A stretch of 64,000 nt of DNA from NORP240 sp965222175 (GCA_965222175.1 OZ244938.1:3224001-3288000); one strand, 5' to 3'. Counted from the stretch's first letter, positions 17,625-26,251 are shown. Program-made: numbers and translations. The notes: generated from the sequence alone by a model not told the origin.

Positions 17625-18599
17625 ATGGATTTTCTCTACCTGGGCCTGGGCCTGTTGCTACTGATAAAGTGTGCTGATCTGATGGTAGTCGGCTCAGTCT
17701 CCCTGGCACGCAAACTGGGCATATCGACCCTTGTTATCGGTCTGACGGTAATCTCATTCGGCACGTCCCTGCCGGAACTGCTGGTCAGCTTCAATGCAGG
17801 GCTGGACGGTAATGCCGACTTTGCCATATCCAATGTCGTCGGCAGCAATATCGCCAACGTACTGCTGGTCCTGGGCATAGCGGCAATCATCAGGCCTCTG
17901 CCCGTCAAGGACTCCACCGTGGTATCCGAGATTCCTTTCTCCCTGACCGCAGCCCTGCTCATTGGCTTTCTGGCCAATGCGGCGATTTTCTCCTCTGTTC
18001 CGGAACTCAGCATCAGCCGCCTGGATGGCGGCATTCTATTGTTCTTTTTCGTACTGTTCCTGCTCTATATTTACCGGACGTCAAACAGCGACGAACTGCT
18101 GCACGAGGAACTGAACAGGGTTTATCTGTCAAGAACCAGGGAAATTGTCTATATCCTGGTGGGGATAGGCGGCCTGTATATCGGCGGACAGCTGGTGGTA
18201 GAAAGCGCCGTCAACGTTGCCGAACTGTTGGGTGTGGACGACGTCGTCATCGGTCTGACCATCGTCGCGATAGGGACCTCCGCGCCGGAGCTCGTGGCCT
18301 CATCCGTGGCAGCGTATCGCGGTTATACCGATGTCGCCGTAGGCAACGTCGTGGGTTCCAACATCTTCAACATACTCTGGGTTATCGGCTTCACCGCATC
18401 TCTCCAGGAACTGCCGTTCGACCTGGTTTCCAACACCGACCTGGTACTGATGGCGGCCGCCAGCTCGCTGATACTGGTGGCCATGGCGGTTAGCCGGACC
18501 AATTCAATACTGCGGTGGCACGGCATGCTGTTTGTCACCCTGTATATCGCCTACCTGTTGTTTACCGTGTATCGAAGTCAGCTGGAAACCGTCGGCTGA
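17625..18599 (+). CDS. Calcium/sodium antiporter, CaCA family (YrbG-like)
   Basis: Inner-membrane cation/Ca2+ exchanger, 324 residues with about ten hydrophobic segments. The two inverted α-repeats carry the family signatures GTSLPELLVS (46-55) and GTSAPELVAS (217-226). Each is followed by VGNVVGSNIFN-type helices (NVVGSNIANVLLVLG and NVVGSNIFNILWVIG). A hydrophilic loop with RTSNSDELLHEELNR separates the halves. Length and layout match bacterial YrbG-type exchangers. It follows the methyltransferase by 54 bases but has no obvious functional link to it. The family is certain; ion preference is inferred. Confidence 0.92.
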   Translation: MDFLYLGLGLLLLIKCADLMVVGSVSLARKLGISTLVIGLTVISFGTSLPELLVSFNAGLDGNADFAISNVVGSNIANVLLVLGIAAIIRPLPVKDSTVVSEIPFSLTAALLIGFLANAAIFSSVPELSISRLDGGILLFFFVLFLLYIYRTSNSDELLHEELNRVYLSRTREIVYILVGIGGLYIGGQLVVESAVNVAELLGVDDVVIGLTIVAIGTSAPELVASSVAAYRGYTDVAVGNVVGSNIFNILWVIGFTASLQELPFDLVSNTDLVLMAAASSLILVAMAVSRTNSILRWHGMLFVTLYIAYLLFTVYRSQLETVG

Positions 18600-18930
18600 G
18601 CAGTCTGCCAGGCCGGTATTTGAAGCTGTACCCCCGGTGCAGACATTCTCCATGGCGATGCCTCCAGGCCCGCCCGGGCCGGCTATGCGGGTAACCCCGT
18701 TCCCCTACAGTGACTATCAGCGCAACGGCAACAGCAAGCGGCTCTCCCTGTTGTCGGTCATCGATGTCAGGTTTCTTTACATTTTCCGATTTTCAGCCCG
18801 CCGACCATATTTTTAACTTGCTGTTTTTATTGTTTTTTCTGCGTCAGCTATCACTGGCGCGCAAATTGCTTGACCAGTTAAACCTATTGCAAAACCTCTC
18901 ACTCCCCTAATTAATCAGAGGTTCCTTACC
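18600..18930. other. AT-rich intergenic region
   Basis: About 330 bases. The second half (18770-18900) is markedly T-rich compared with its surroundings and holds no credible gene. It ends with repeat copy B, which abuts the start of the microprotein at 18931. Confidence 0.4.
18911..18930 (-). repeat. TTAAGGAACCTCTGATTAA-type repeat, copy B
   Basis: TTAATCAGAGGTTCCTTACC is the reverse complement of the family core. Its AGAGG lies 9 nt before the ATG at 18931 and could act as a Shine-Dalgarno. Confidence 0.5.
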
Positions 18931-19179
18931 ATGTTCCACCTGAGTACCAGGGCCATAGTTGTGTGTTTTGGCCTGGCCATGCAATCCGCCGCGCTCCTCG
19001 CCCTGGGTGCTACCAGCCCGCTGGTTCCAGGCCCCGGCCCCATTGCCCTGCTTATTCTGGGTGGCGCGGCCCTGTTTTTCACCAACAGACTGCGTCGCGC
19101 CCGCCAGGTACCCCCCCCTGCGGACGATGGTCGTCTGGCAGCATTGTTTCCGACAAGGGCATTACACCCGCCAAAGTAA
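18931..19179 (+). CDS. 82-residue microprotein with PEP-CTERM-like segment
   Basis: I do not recognise a family. Residues 1-28 look like a signal peptide. Immediately after, VPGPGPIALLILGGAALFF followed by the basic cluster NRLRRAR resembles a PEP-CTERM sorting tripartite signal (VPxP, hydrophobic helix, Arg cluster). A further 20 or so residues follow the Arg cluster, whereas true PEP-CTERM signals are C-terminal. The start has AGAGG 9 nt upstream, supplied by a dispersed repeat. It could be the collapsed remnant of a longer PEP-CTERM protein or a real two-helix membrane microprotein. No exosortase gene is visible in the window. Confidence 0.45.
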   Translation: MFHLSTRAIVVCFGLAMQSAALLALGATSPLVPGPGPIALLILGGAALFFTNRLRRARQVPPPADDGRLAALFPTRALHPPK

Positions 19180-19437
19180 ACGCAGGCGCTGCGGATACAG
19201 TGCGATAACATCGGTCTCCTCCGGCAGCTGCGGCCAGCGACCGGCTTGCCGGGCGCCTTTCTGTAGCTTAATCTGCGAGAGACCGTCGTTGCCGTTCTTC
19301 TTTGTCAATCTGCATGTTTGTCAATCATCATGCCAACGTCGCGCTGCACACGTAACTTTTCTGGCCCTGCTTTCATCTAATCAGTTATGGCGGCGTGGCT
19401 GCCTACCCTGCGATTCAACCGGACACAGGCTCATGCA

Positions 19438-20100
19438 GTGATTCAATTAAAAGAAGTTTCCAAGATTTACCGGACAAGCCACATGGAGACCACTGCACTC
19501 AGGTCGGTAACCCTGCGGATAGAACGGGGTGAGTTTGTTGCCGTCATGGGTCCTTCCGGCTGCGGCAAATCCACGCTGCTCAACGTGGTGGGCATGATCG
19601 ACTCCCTGTCTGGCGGTGAATATTTCTTCAATGGCGAAGAAATCGGCCATCGGTCCGAGAACGATCTCGTTGACCTTCGCAAGAAAAACATTGGCTTTGT
19701 TTTCCAGAATTTTAATCTGATCGATGACCTTAGCGTCCAGGAGAACGTCGATCTGCCGCTGCTCTACCTTGGCCTATCCCGGAAAGAACGGCGTCTGAAA
19801 GTGGACGAGGCGTTAACCCTGGTAGGACTGGAGAGTCGCGCCCGGCACAAACCCCTGGAGCTGTCAGGAGGCCAGCAGCAGCGGGTAGCCATTGCTCGCT
19901 CCATCGTTTCCGATCCCCGCCTGGTCCTGGCAGACGAGCCCACCGGAAACCTGGATACCGCTAATGGCCAGGAAGTCATGGATATGCTGGACAGGCTGAA
20001 AGCCAAAGGCGTAACAATTCTGATGGTTACCCACTCCCCGGAACATGGGCAGCGGGCTGATCGCATCATCCAGATGCTGGACGGCGAGGTGGTAACCTGA
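19438..20100 (+). CDS. ABC transporter ATP-binding protein (MacB/LolD type)
   Basis: ATPase of a type VII (mechanotransmission-like) ABC system, 220 residues. Walker A is GPSGCGKST at 38-46, the Q-loop is FVFQNFNLIDDLSVQENV, the signature is LSGGQQQRVAIARSI and Walker B is LVLADEPTGNLD. These are typical of MacB/LolD/FtsE-like ATPases. I place the start at GTG 19438 because the family begins with IQLKEVSKIY; an ATG at 19387 would add 17 unconserved residues. The stop overlaps the permease start by one base (TGATG), so the two are coupled. No membrane-fusion protein lies next to it. Confidence 0.9.
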   Translation: MIQLKEVSKIYRTSHMETTALRSVTLRIERGEFVAVMGPSGCGKSTLLNVVGMIDSLSGGEYFFNGEEIGHRSENDLVDLRKKNIGFVFQNFNLIDDLSVQENVDLPLLYLGLSRKERRLKVDEALTLVGLESRARHKPLELSGGQQQRVAIARSIVSDPRLVLADEPTGNLDTANGQEVMDMLDRLKAKGVTILMVTHSPEHGQRADRIIQMLDGEVVT

Positions 20101-22598
20101 TGATAGGTCACTATACCAGGATGGCATGTAAAGCCATGTTGCGTTTCAAGCTGCACACCTGTGTCAGCCTGGCAAGCCTGGTTATCGGGTTTATCTGTTT
20201 CATCTCGGCAATACTGTTGTCCAATTACGCGGACAGTTTCGACCGCGGATTCCCAAATTCACAGAATATTTACAATCTCATGATCCGCGCCGTGGGCGAC
20301 AGTCCGTTGCCGGACCGCTTTCCCATTGTCAACGAACCCGCCGCCCGTTACCTGCGCGCGGCCTTTCCCGACATTCCTAACATCGTTCGTGCCAGCAGCG
20401 GCATGCCACAGGCGATCACTTACAACGGCCAGTCCGTGTCGCTGGATACCAAGTACGTGGAAGACCGGTTTTTCGATATATTTCCGCTGGAGTCAGTGGC
20501 TGGAATCGCTACCGGCATGCCACTGCCGCCGGATTCCGTGGTGCTCACCGAGGACGCCGCCAGGCTGGTCTTCGGTCACACGGATGTCGTGGGTGAACGA
20601 TTGCTGATCGAAAACGAGTTCGACGTGGTCGTTGCTGGCGTAGTTCGCGAGCCGGAGTTTCCTTCCCACCTGTCCTCGGCAATCGACCTGTTCAATACGC
20701 AGATGTTTGCCCCCATCAGCATGCCCGATCAGCGTATCCGGGAGCAGATCGCCGCCAACGGCGGTGACCCCGATGCCGACCGCTGGGGAAACCAGTCGGA
20801 TTTCGTCTACATCGAATTTCCTGAAAACCGGGTAGTGGACGTTGCTGCCTTCAATCGGCAACTGGATGAGTTCGTGCAGCGAACGCTACCACCGGAACGC
20901 GCGGAAATTCAGACGTTTCAGCTGCTGCCGGTGAACGAACTGGTACCCACGCAGCTGGCGTTCGTCACCGGCGGATTCGACCTGCCGGATATTCTCATCG
21001 CTGCCGGCGCGCTGGTGCTGTTGATCGGCTGCCTGAACTACTCCAACCTGGTGATCGCGCAACTGTCACTGCGCAGCCAGGAGATCGGCGTACAGAAAAT
21101 ACTCGGCGCCAGACGTTCGACGCTGTTGTTTCAATACAGCTTTGAAGCCCTGCTGTTCCTGGTCCTGGTTCTGGCAGTGACCTTCGCCACGCTGGCAGTA
21201 ATCCTGGCCAGACTCCAGGCCGATGGCATGGCCGGAATCCGGCCGCAACTGCTGTTCGATAGCCGTTTACTGGCCGCACTGCTGGCCGTAATTATCCTGG
21301 TAGTGATGATCAGCGGCACCTACCCGGCCTTGCGCACTGCCTGGGTTCCGGTAGTCACCATGCTGCGCCCCAAGGGTTCAAGCGGCTATTCGTCACGCCT
21401 CAGGAACACCATGGTAGGCACACAGTTTTTCATTTCCAGCACGTTGATGATTCTGGCGACAGTAATGTTCATGCAGAACCGGGCCATGACCCAGCAACTG
21501 GATGGAGGGATACTTGACCCCAAAATCATAATAAATGTTCCAATCGATACCTATGATAGTGATCCTGATTTACTGGCCAACGAACTTGTCAGTCACGCCG
21601 CGGTTCTTTCTGTATCCCGGATTGATACACTGCCGTGGTCCATCAGTAATTCCTCGTCCTCCTTCAGCCGCGACCGTGATCCCAATGCCACAGAGGCCGA
21701 ACTGTCCCGGCACGCCGTTGGCTACGACTTTTCGTCGACCATGGACCAGCCGTTGCTGGGTGGTCGTGATTTCAGCCGGGACCGCGGCAGTGATCTGCTG
21801 CCCAGCTCCGGCGACTTGACCGGCGACAGCGGCCCGTTTGCCGCAATTCTCGACGAGAATGCGGCAAGGTCACTGGGCTGGGAAAATCCTGCAGACGCCA
21901 TCGGTGAGTCGGTTTTCAGGCGCTACGCTGCCAACAGGGATCGTCCCGGGGTGAGTATCGAACTGCTGGTAGTCGGCCTGATGAGCCCGCGCAAGTACGA
22001 GTTTCTTGATTTCAGCTCCTTCGGTTCGCAAGGAAATATCTATTTGCTCCAGCCGCAGAACACCGAGTACATGGTGGTAAAGATCGACCTGGACAACCTG
22101 AACCAGGGACTGCAGCATCTCGAGGGCACCTGGAATCGCCTGATGCCTCAGATCAGCCTTCGCCGGGTATTTATCGATGACCTGTTCTACCAGACTTATG
22201 ATCTGTTCCTTGGTATCAGCACTTCCATCGGCACGCTGTCACTGTTCGGTTTTCTGGTTGCCAGTATCGGCCTGCTGGGTAACGCCACCTTCATCACCAA
22301 CATGAGGAAAAAGGAAGTGGGCATCCGCAAGGTCATGGGCGCCAGCAGTAACAGGCTGCTGGCCATGCTGCTGCTGGATTTTGTCAAGCCCATCCTGATT
22401 GCCAATGCCCTGGCCTGGCCCCTGGGTTACGTGCTGGCCCAGGGATATACGTCGTTTTTTGCCGCCCAGGTTAACGTCACCCTGGCTCCGTTCCTGGTAA
22501 GTCTTGGACTGTCCGTCGTTATCGCTTTCGGTGCCGTTCTGTCACAGTCCCTCAAAAGTGCACGGGTCAGGCCGGCCAACGTGTTGCGCTACGAATGA
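20100..22598 (+). CDS. ABC transporter permease with two FtsX domains
   Basis: Large MacB-like permease, 832 residues. It has an N-terminal membrane helix (about 18-40), a periplasmic core domain and a first FtsX block near 290-420 containing GVQKILGARRSTLLFQYSFE. A second helix near 435 and a second periplasmic domain follow, then a C-terminal FtsX block (about 695-832) with GIRKVMGASSNRLLAMLL and PANVLRYE. The duplicated layout matches the ABC permeases that include MacB_PCD domains. It starts one base inside the ATPase stop. Possible roles are lipoprotein or peptide handling or cell-envelope stress; no accessory protein or sensor kinase is encoded nearby to decide. Confidence 0.9.
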   Translation: MIGHYTRMACKAMLRFKLHTCVSLASLVIGFICFISAILLSNYADSFDRGFPNSQNIYNLMIRAVGDSPLPDRFPIVNEPAARYLRAAFPDIPNIVRASSGMPQAITYNGQSVSLDTKYVEDRFFDIFPLESVAGIATGMPLPPDSVVLTEDAARLVFGHTDVVGERLLIENEFDVVVAGVVREPEFPSHLSSAIDLFNTQMFAPISMPDQRIREQIAANGGDPDADRWGNQSDFVYIEFPENRVVDVAAFNRQLDEFVQRTLPPERAEIQTFQLLPVNELVPTQLAFVTGGFDLPDILIAAGALVLLIGCLNYSNLVIAQLSLRSQEIGVQKILGARRSTLLFQYSFEALLFLVLVLAVTFATLAVILARLQADGMAGIRPQLLFDSRLLAALLAVIILVVMISGTYPALRTAWVPVVTMLRPKGSSGYSSRLRNTMVGTQFFISSTLMILATVMFMQNRAMTQQLDGGILDPKIIINVPIDTYDSDPDLLANELVSHAAVLSVSRIDTLPWSISNSSSSFSRDRDPNATEAELSRHAVGYDFSSTMDQPLLGGRDFSRDRGSDLLPSSGDLTGDSGPFAAILDENAARSLGWENPADAIGESVFRRYAANRDRPGVSIELLVVGLMSPRKYEFLDFSSFGSQGNIYLLQPQNTEYMVVKIDLDNLNQGLQHLEGTWNRLMPQISLRRVFIDDLFYQTYDLFLGISTSIGTLSLFGFLVASIGLLGNATFITNMRKKEVGIRKVMGASSNRLLAMLLLDFVKPILIANALAWPLGYVLAQGYTSFFAAQVNVTLAPFLVSLGLSVVIAFGAVLSQSLKSARVRPANVLRYE

Positions 22599-22749
22599 CA
22601 TGCCGCCTGGCTGGATCGATCCGACCGCTGTGATAGACTGACTCCGATGACACAGTACTGACTGCAGGTTCGACCATGGCTTGCCAGGGTAATCCTGGAA
22701 AGTTTCGGGCGATCATCGACTCTATCACTCACATTTTCGGATTCCGGAC

Positions 22750-22956
22750 ATGGGCGGCATCAAAGTAAGCGAGAAACTGGAAATCAACCAGGATCACCTG
22801 GAATGGCTGAAGAAAATGGCTACCGAACACGGCCTGTTCGACGAACACAAGGCATTGCGGGTCCTGCTGGACTATGCGATGCAGGACGGTGACCCAGAGG
22901 CGATTTTCACCGAAGTCCGGTGCAACCATTGTAACGACGTGGAGAATCAGGACTGA
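22750..22956 (+). CDS. Small conserved-looking protein with CxxC
   Basis: A 68-residue acidic, helical protein that I cannot place in a named family. The middle (LEWLKKMATEHGLFDEHKALRVLLDYAMQDG, shown only to convey helix content, about residues 18-48) resembles the small helical DNA- or protein-binding units seen beside SapC-like genes. The tail carries a RCNHCN motif (CxxC) that could bind metal. There is no strong Shine-Dalgarno. It is followed, on the other strand, by the sapC-like gene. Its coding quality (regular composition, no low complexity) is better than that of the shadow frames. Function unknown. Confidence 0.55.
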   Translation: MGGIKVSEKLEINQDHLEWLKKMATEHGLFDEHKALRVLLDYAMQDGDPEAIFTEVRCNHCNDVENQD

Positions 22957-23025
22957 TCAGTGAAGCCCTGAAATGCGGAACCCGGGAATGGCGATTCTGC
23001 GGCGCCAGCTATCACTGACCGGGAA

Positions 23026-23772
23026 TCAGCTGCCTGCCGCTTCTGCAGCGCGCTGCTCTTCTTCAATGTCCGCCTTGAACTGCTTCTGGGAAAGCCGCTT
23101 TATCTGGTTCAACGAGGTCAGGTGGGCGAAAATCAGACCCAGCAGGCCGTTCTTGCGCATCTTGTCGAATTCTTCAATCGGCAACTCCTGCAACACGTCC
23201 TCGTCGACAGTGTAGATTCCATCGATGACATACTTCTTGCCCTGCTGGTCACGCTGGATATTCAACTGCCTGGGAGCCAGCAGGTTCTTGCTGGCCAGGT
23301 ACCGGCAAAAGGACTGACTCTGGCGGGTCTGTTCCGCCACCCGGACCACCGAGTCCATGCGCATCTTGAGGTATTCGGTCTGCTCACCCTGCTCGTCAAA
23401 CAGGGGCTCTCCACGCTCCTCGCTGAGGAGCGGACTGTCTTCGTCGACACAGACCGCCAGCTTTTCGCCGGACTCGTCCAGTATAGCCACGGAAAATGGC
23501 GCGTTGCCAAAGCCGGCGGGAATCACGTGTGCGCTCCACTCCCCGGTCTGACAATAAAGATTGACGCCTTCCTTGAAGCCCATGACGGCCACCGCCACGA
23601 AGTCATCCGTCTCGTTCTTGACAAAAACTAGGGGAAACTCTGCCGACAGAGTATAGAAATCCTGAACCACGATAGGGATCAGGTGCTGATTCTTGTAGCG
23701 GGTGAAATCGGTGGAATCCAATACCTTGAGATTCCCGTGTTTCTCCTTGGTCAGAGGAACAGGCTGGCCCAT
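23026..23772 (-). CDS. SapC family protein
   Basis: A 248-residue protein of the SapC family, named from a Campylobacter S-layer locus and common in marine Proteobacteria. Family features visible are the start MGQPVPLTKEKHGNLKV, the segment IPIVVQDFYTLSAEFPLVFV, PLFDEQGEQTEYL and the C-terminal ELPIEEFDKMRKNGLLGLIFAHLxSL region with a charged helical end. There is no signal peptide. The molecular function is not established; SapC genes often lie near TonB receptors and tryptophan halogenase-like genes, but none is adjacent here. A terminator at 23926-23956 isolates it from the upstream monooxygenase-like gene. Confidence 0.88.
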   Translation of the reverse strand: MGQPVPLTKEKHGNLKVLDSTDFTRYKNQHLIPIVVQDFYTLSAEFPLVFVKNETDDFVAVAVMGFKEGVNLYCQTGEWSAHVIPAGFGNAPFSVAILDESGEKLAVCVDEDSPLLSEERGEPLFDEQGEQTEYLKMRMDSVVRVAEQTRQSQSFCRYLASKNLLAPRQLNIQRDQQGKKYVIDGIYTVDEDVLQELPIEEFDKMRKNGLLGLIFAHLTSLNQIKRLSQKQFKADIEEEQRAAEAAGS

Positions 23773-23925
23773 ACTGAAATAATTCCCGGATTGTTGAAAA
23801 CACGTATACTACCGCGTTACTCCCGCCCCTGCCTACCTGTCCGCAATGAGAGCGGCGGCCCGGCTCAGCAATAAGCCGTGGCCCCGGGCTTGGCTGCGGG
23901 CATCGACACGGGAAGTGCCGGCACA

Positions 23926-23956
23926 AAAAAACCGGGACCCTGCGGCCCCGGTTTTT
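23926..23956 (-). terminator. Rho-independent terminator
   Basis: Stem AAAAACCGGGACC / GGCCCCGGTTTTT with a CTGC loop and one A·C mismatch, flanked by A- and T-runs so that it can work in both directions. It lies just past the stop of the gene at 23980 and separates it from sapC. Confidence 0.85.
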
Positions 23957-23979
23957 CCAGGCTCAACGCTGTGGCGAGA

Positions 23980-25347
23980 TCAGTTACTGGCCTGCATTCT
24001 CTGCGCCAGCATTTCCTCGTAACCGTCTTCGTCGAGGTGAGTCACGGCGATCCACGCATGGGACATTTCGTCACCGGTGCGGCTGCCGTCGTAAACCCAC
24101 TGATCCGGGTCCGGGTTGTTGGGATTGTTGGCCGTGTTGTCATACCACTGCTTGATGATCAACACCGCACCTGCCGGCAGCAGGGGCGCCGCATCCCGGT
24201 CATAGATGTGGCTGTGATGCCAGGTCGCACTCCAGTTGGAGATCTGGCTGATCTCTTCGGTACGGCCGGTGTCAGGATAGTAGATTTCCAGCGAGGCGGC
24301 GCGCATGCGCAGGTGCCCATGGGGCTGGAAACTGTCGATCCGTACCGGGTGATCGAAGGAATGGAATCCCTGGGTCATGGCGGTACCGTGAGGCGGAATG
24401 ATCAGGTGACCGTTCTGATAACCTTCCCGCATCTGATAAGCGCGCAGGTCCTGTGAGTAGATCTCCGAGTTCTCATTATAACCGGGCTCATGGAACCACA
24501 GGCCGATCTCCACCACGTTGTCCTCGATCATGGTGCCCGGAGCCGTCGCGCCGACACCGCCGGGAAACATGTGGATGTCCCACTGGATCATGGCTTCGGA
24601 TGGCAACAGGCGGCATACGCCATCGCCGGGGATTTCACCCCATTTGCCCATGGCGTACTCGGTCAGCTGCGCATGACGCTGCAGCTCGCCGTTTTCATCC
24701 GGCATGTACAGAATGGAGTTGGCATGGTGGACCACCGCGGCGGCATCACCCCGGGGCTTCACCTGTACCGCCTTGATACAGCGATCCTGGGTCAATCCGG
24801 TACTGACGAACTCCTTGCTCCACAGGTCATTACCGGTGGCCGGAATGTCGTAGGGTGACGACGGGATAACCAAGTCCGGCTCACCGAACTGCTGGACAAA
24901 ACTCCACTCGTCCGGGTCGGGAAATTCCGGCTTGGGAACTGCCACATCGGCGTCACCGAGGGGGGCGCCACTTTCCGCCCAGGCCACGATGGAGTCAATC
25001 TGCTCCTGTTCCAGCCGCCAGTCCCCTTCCAGGTCCTGGATGCCGATATGCTCATCGTAGGCATAGGGCGGCATTTCCCGGTTGGCCACGCGCAGGGAAA
25101 TCAGCGGTGCCCAGGGGCGAACCTGTTCGTAGGTTTCGAACTGCATCGGTCCTATGCCGCCTTCACGGTGGCAGACAACACAGTTTTCGTTGATGATGCG
25201 GCCGATTTCGCCGGTGTAGGTGGGTGACTCAGCATGGTTCTGCGCCAACGCCTGTCCTTGCAAACTCAGAGTCGCAACTGCGCCGACTGCTAGTGCGAAG
25301 GGCTTCAGCAAGCGTTGTCCGCACGTCGAATATCTCTCTCTGGACAT
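23980..25347 (-). CDS. Exported cytochrome c / copper monooxygenase-like fusion
   Basis: A 455-residue exported protein with signal peptide 1-36 (GQALAQ). It has an N-terminal mono-haem cytochrome c motif C56VVCH60 with GGIGPMQF after it, and Met (REMPPY) as a possible sixth ligand. The remainder resembles the copper type II, ascorbate-dependent monooxygenase (PHM/DBH) fold: VVHHANSILYMP near 205, EIGLWFHEPG near 280, FQPHGHLRM near 323 (an HxH pair) and TWHHSHIYD near 350, which would supply the two copper sites. Haem may deliver electrons directly to copper. It is monocistronic between a terminator and tRNA-Thr. The substrate is unknown; fold assignment is from motif spacing. Confidence 0.82.
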   Translation of the reverse strand: MSRERYSTCGQRLLKPFALAVGAVATLSLQGQALAQNHAESPTYTGEIGRIINENCVVCHREGGIGPMQFETYEQVRPWAPLISLRVANREMPPYAYDEHIGIQDLEGDWRLEQEQIDSIVAWAESGAPLGDADVAVPKPEFPDPDEWSFVQQFGEPDLVIPSSPYDIPATGNDLWSKEFVSTGLTQDRCIKAVQVKPRGDAAAVVHHANSILYMPDENGELQRHAQLTEYAMGKWGEIPGDGVCRLLPSEAMIQWDIHMFPGGVGATAPGTMIEDNVVEIGLWFHEPGYNENSEIYSQDLRAYQMREGYQNGHLIIPPHGTAMTQGFHSFDHPVRIDSFQPHGHLRMRAASLEIYYPDTGRTEEISQISNWSATWHHSHIYDRDAAPLLPAGAVLIIKQWYDNTANNPNNPDPDQWVYDGSRTGDEMSHAWIAVTHLDEDGYEEMLAQRMQASN

Positions 25348-25605
25348 TTCCTTCTCCTTTCATTGACTTGATACGGCTTCTCGGGGAAACCGGGTATCAG
25401 TTAATAATTTGCGGTACAACCCCGATAATGTAACGCGAAATACACCAGATTTCCATGCTCTGCGTAGGGGATTCGGATTCGGCCTGGCTGCCAGGCTGGC
25501 TCTTTCATCCCACGGAATCCATTCCCCCGGTTGCCGGTAATAATTTCACGGCGATACAGGCAAGTTTCTGGAAATCGGCTAAAATCAGCCGGTCAGCACT
25601 GTATT
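25348..25605. other. Region upstream of tRNA-Thr, no gene seen
   Basis: About 260 bases between the monooxygenase-like start and the tRNA. A TAAAAT at 25580-25585, 20 bases before the tRNA 5' end, could be its -10; I see no matching -35. Confidence 0.35.
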
Positions 25606-25681
25606 GCCGGTATAGCTCAGTTGGTAGAGCAGCGCATTCGTAATGCGAAGGTCGTAGGTTCGACTCCTATTGCCGGCACCA
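25606..25681 (+). tRNA. tRNA-Thr (anticodon CGT)
   Basis: A 76-base cloverleaf with acceptor GCCGGTA paired to TGCCGGC (one G-T pair), D-arm GCTCAGTTGGTAGAGC, anticodon loop TTCGTAA giving CGT (reads ACG), T-loop GGTTCGACTCC and an encoded 3' CCA. It differs from the E. coli thrW sequence I recall only in the acceptor stem. thrW-type genes are common integration sites; here a short insertion-sequence-like scar follows 18 bases downstream, but I found no repeated tRNA 3' end. Confidence 0.97.
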
Positions 25682-25699
25682 TTTTTACAGGTCCATTCC

Positions 25700-25719
25700 G
25701 GGGACATAGGTAACACTTT
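25700..25719. mobile_element. Possible insertion-sequence end remnant
   Basis: GGGGACATAGGTAACACTTT followed by an imperfect echo (GATATGGGTATTC) resembles terminal sequences I associate with IS481-type elements. There is no transposase and no second end in the window, so at most this is a scar. Confidence 0.3.
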
Positions 25720-25816
25720 GTACCGAAGATATGGGTATTCCCAGACCCGGTTTCAAGACCGGTCCAGGGCACCGGAATCCTTCCCTGCAACCACCGGGAC
25801 ACCGCCATTGCCGCTA

Positions 25817-26251
25817 TCAGGGACGGATCTCGTCAGGCCCGGTATCCACCGGATTGCAGCGAAAAGTCTTTACCAGGATCGGGTCGCGGAAACCGTCGTC
25901 ACCGGGACCGATGACGCCGCCAATGATGGATGACAGCGTGCCCAGGTGGGTGACGGTGTTGAACAGCAGACTGGTGCCCAGGATATCGTTGCAGCTGACG
26001 ATCTGGGGAAGTATGGACCGGGCACATTCAATCAGGGTCCGGTCGCCGTTGATCGACACGGACGAATCAATACCGTTCAGCACCAGCAGGAAATTCGACG
26101 GGACGATGTTATCAGCTACCCAGCGGGTGTTTTCCCATTTAAGCCCGCTGATCCTGGAATCAATGCAGGCCCACACGTCAACGTCCTGTGACTGTACTGC
26201 CGAAGCTCCAAGTAACGCTAAAAGTGGCAGCAGTTTCCTCTTTGACGTCAT
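25817..26251 (-). CDS. Small secreted cysteine-containing protein, unknown
   Basis: I do not recognise this 144-residue protein. It begins with a signal peptide (KRKLLPLLALLGASAVQSQ). The mature part has four cysteines (WACID, ECARS, VSCND, FRCNP) that could form two disulfides, and a hydrophobic, glycine-rich stretch (LSSIIGGVIGPG) near residue 112. There is no close repeat structure and no metal motif. The start at 26251 has only a weak purine-rich upstream stretch. It lies between tRNA-Thr and the PA2778-type peptidase gene on the same strand, separated from the latter by about 100 bases. It may be periplasmic; the role is unknown. Confidence 0.6.
   Translation of the reverse strand: MTSKRKLLPLLALLGASAVQSQDVDVWACIDSRISGLKWENTRWVADNIVPSNFLLVLNGIDSSVSINGDRTLIECARSILPQIVSCNDILGTSLLFNTVTHLGTLSSIIGGVIGPGDDGFRDPILVKTFRCNPVDTGPDEIRP

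Noticed and set aside
18600..18930. Short open frames in the T-rich intergenic stretch
   Set aside because: Compositional frames with no ribosome site, signal peptide or family resemblance.
25682..25816. Complete insertion sequence or integrated element after tRNA-Thr
   Set aside because: No transposase or integrase, no inverted end pair and no repeat of the tRNA 3' end were found in the window; only a possible scar is listed.
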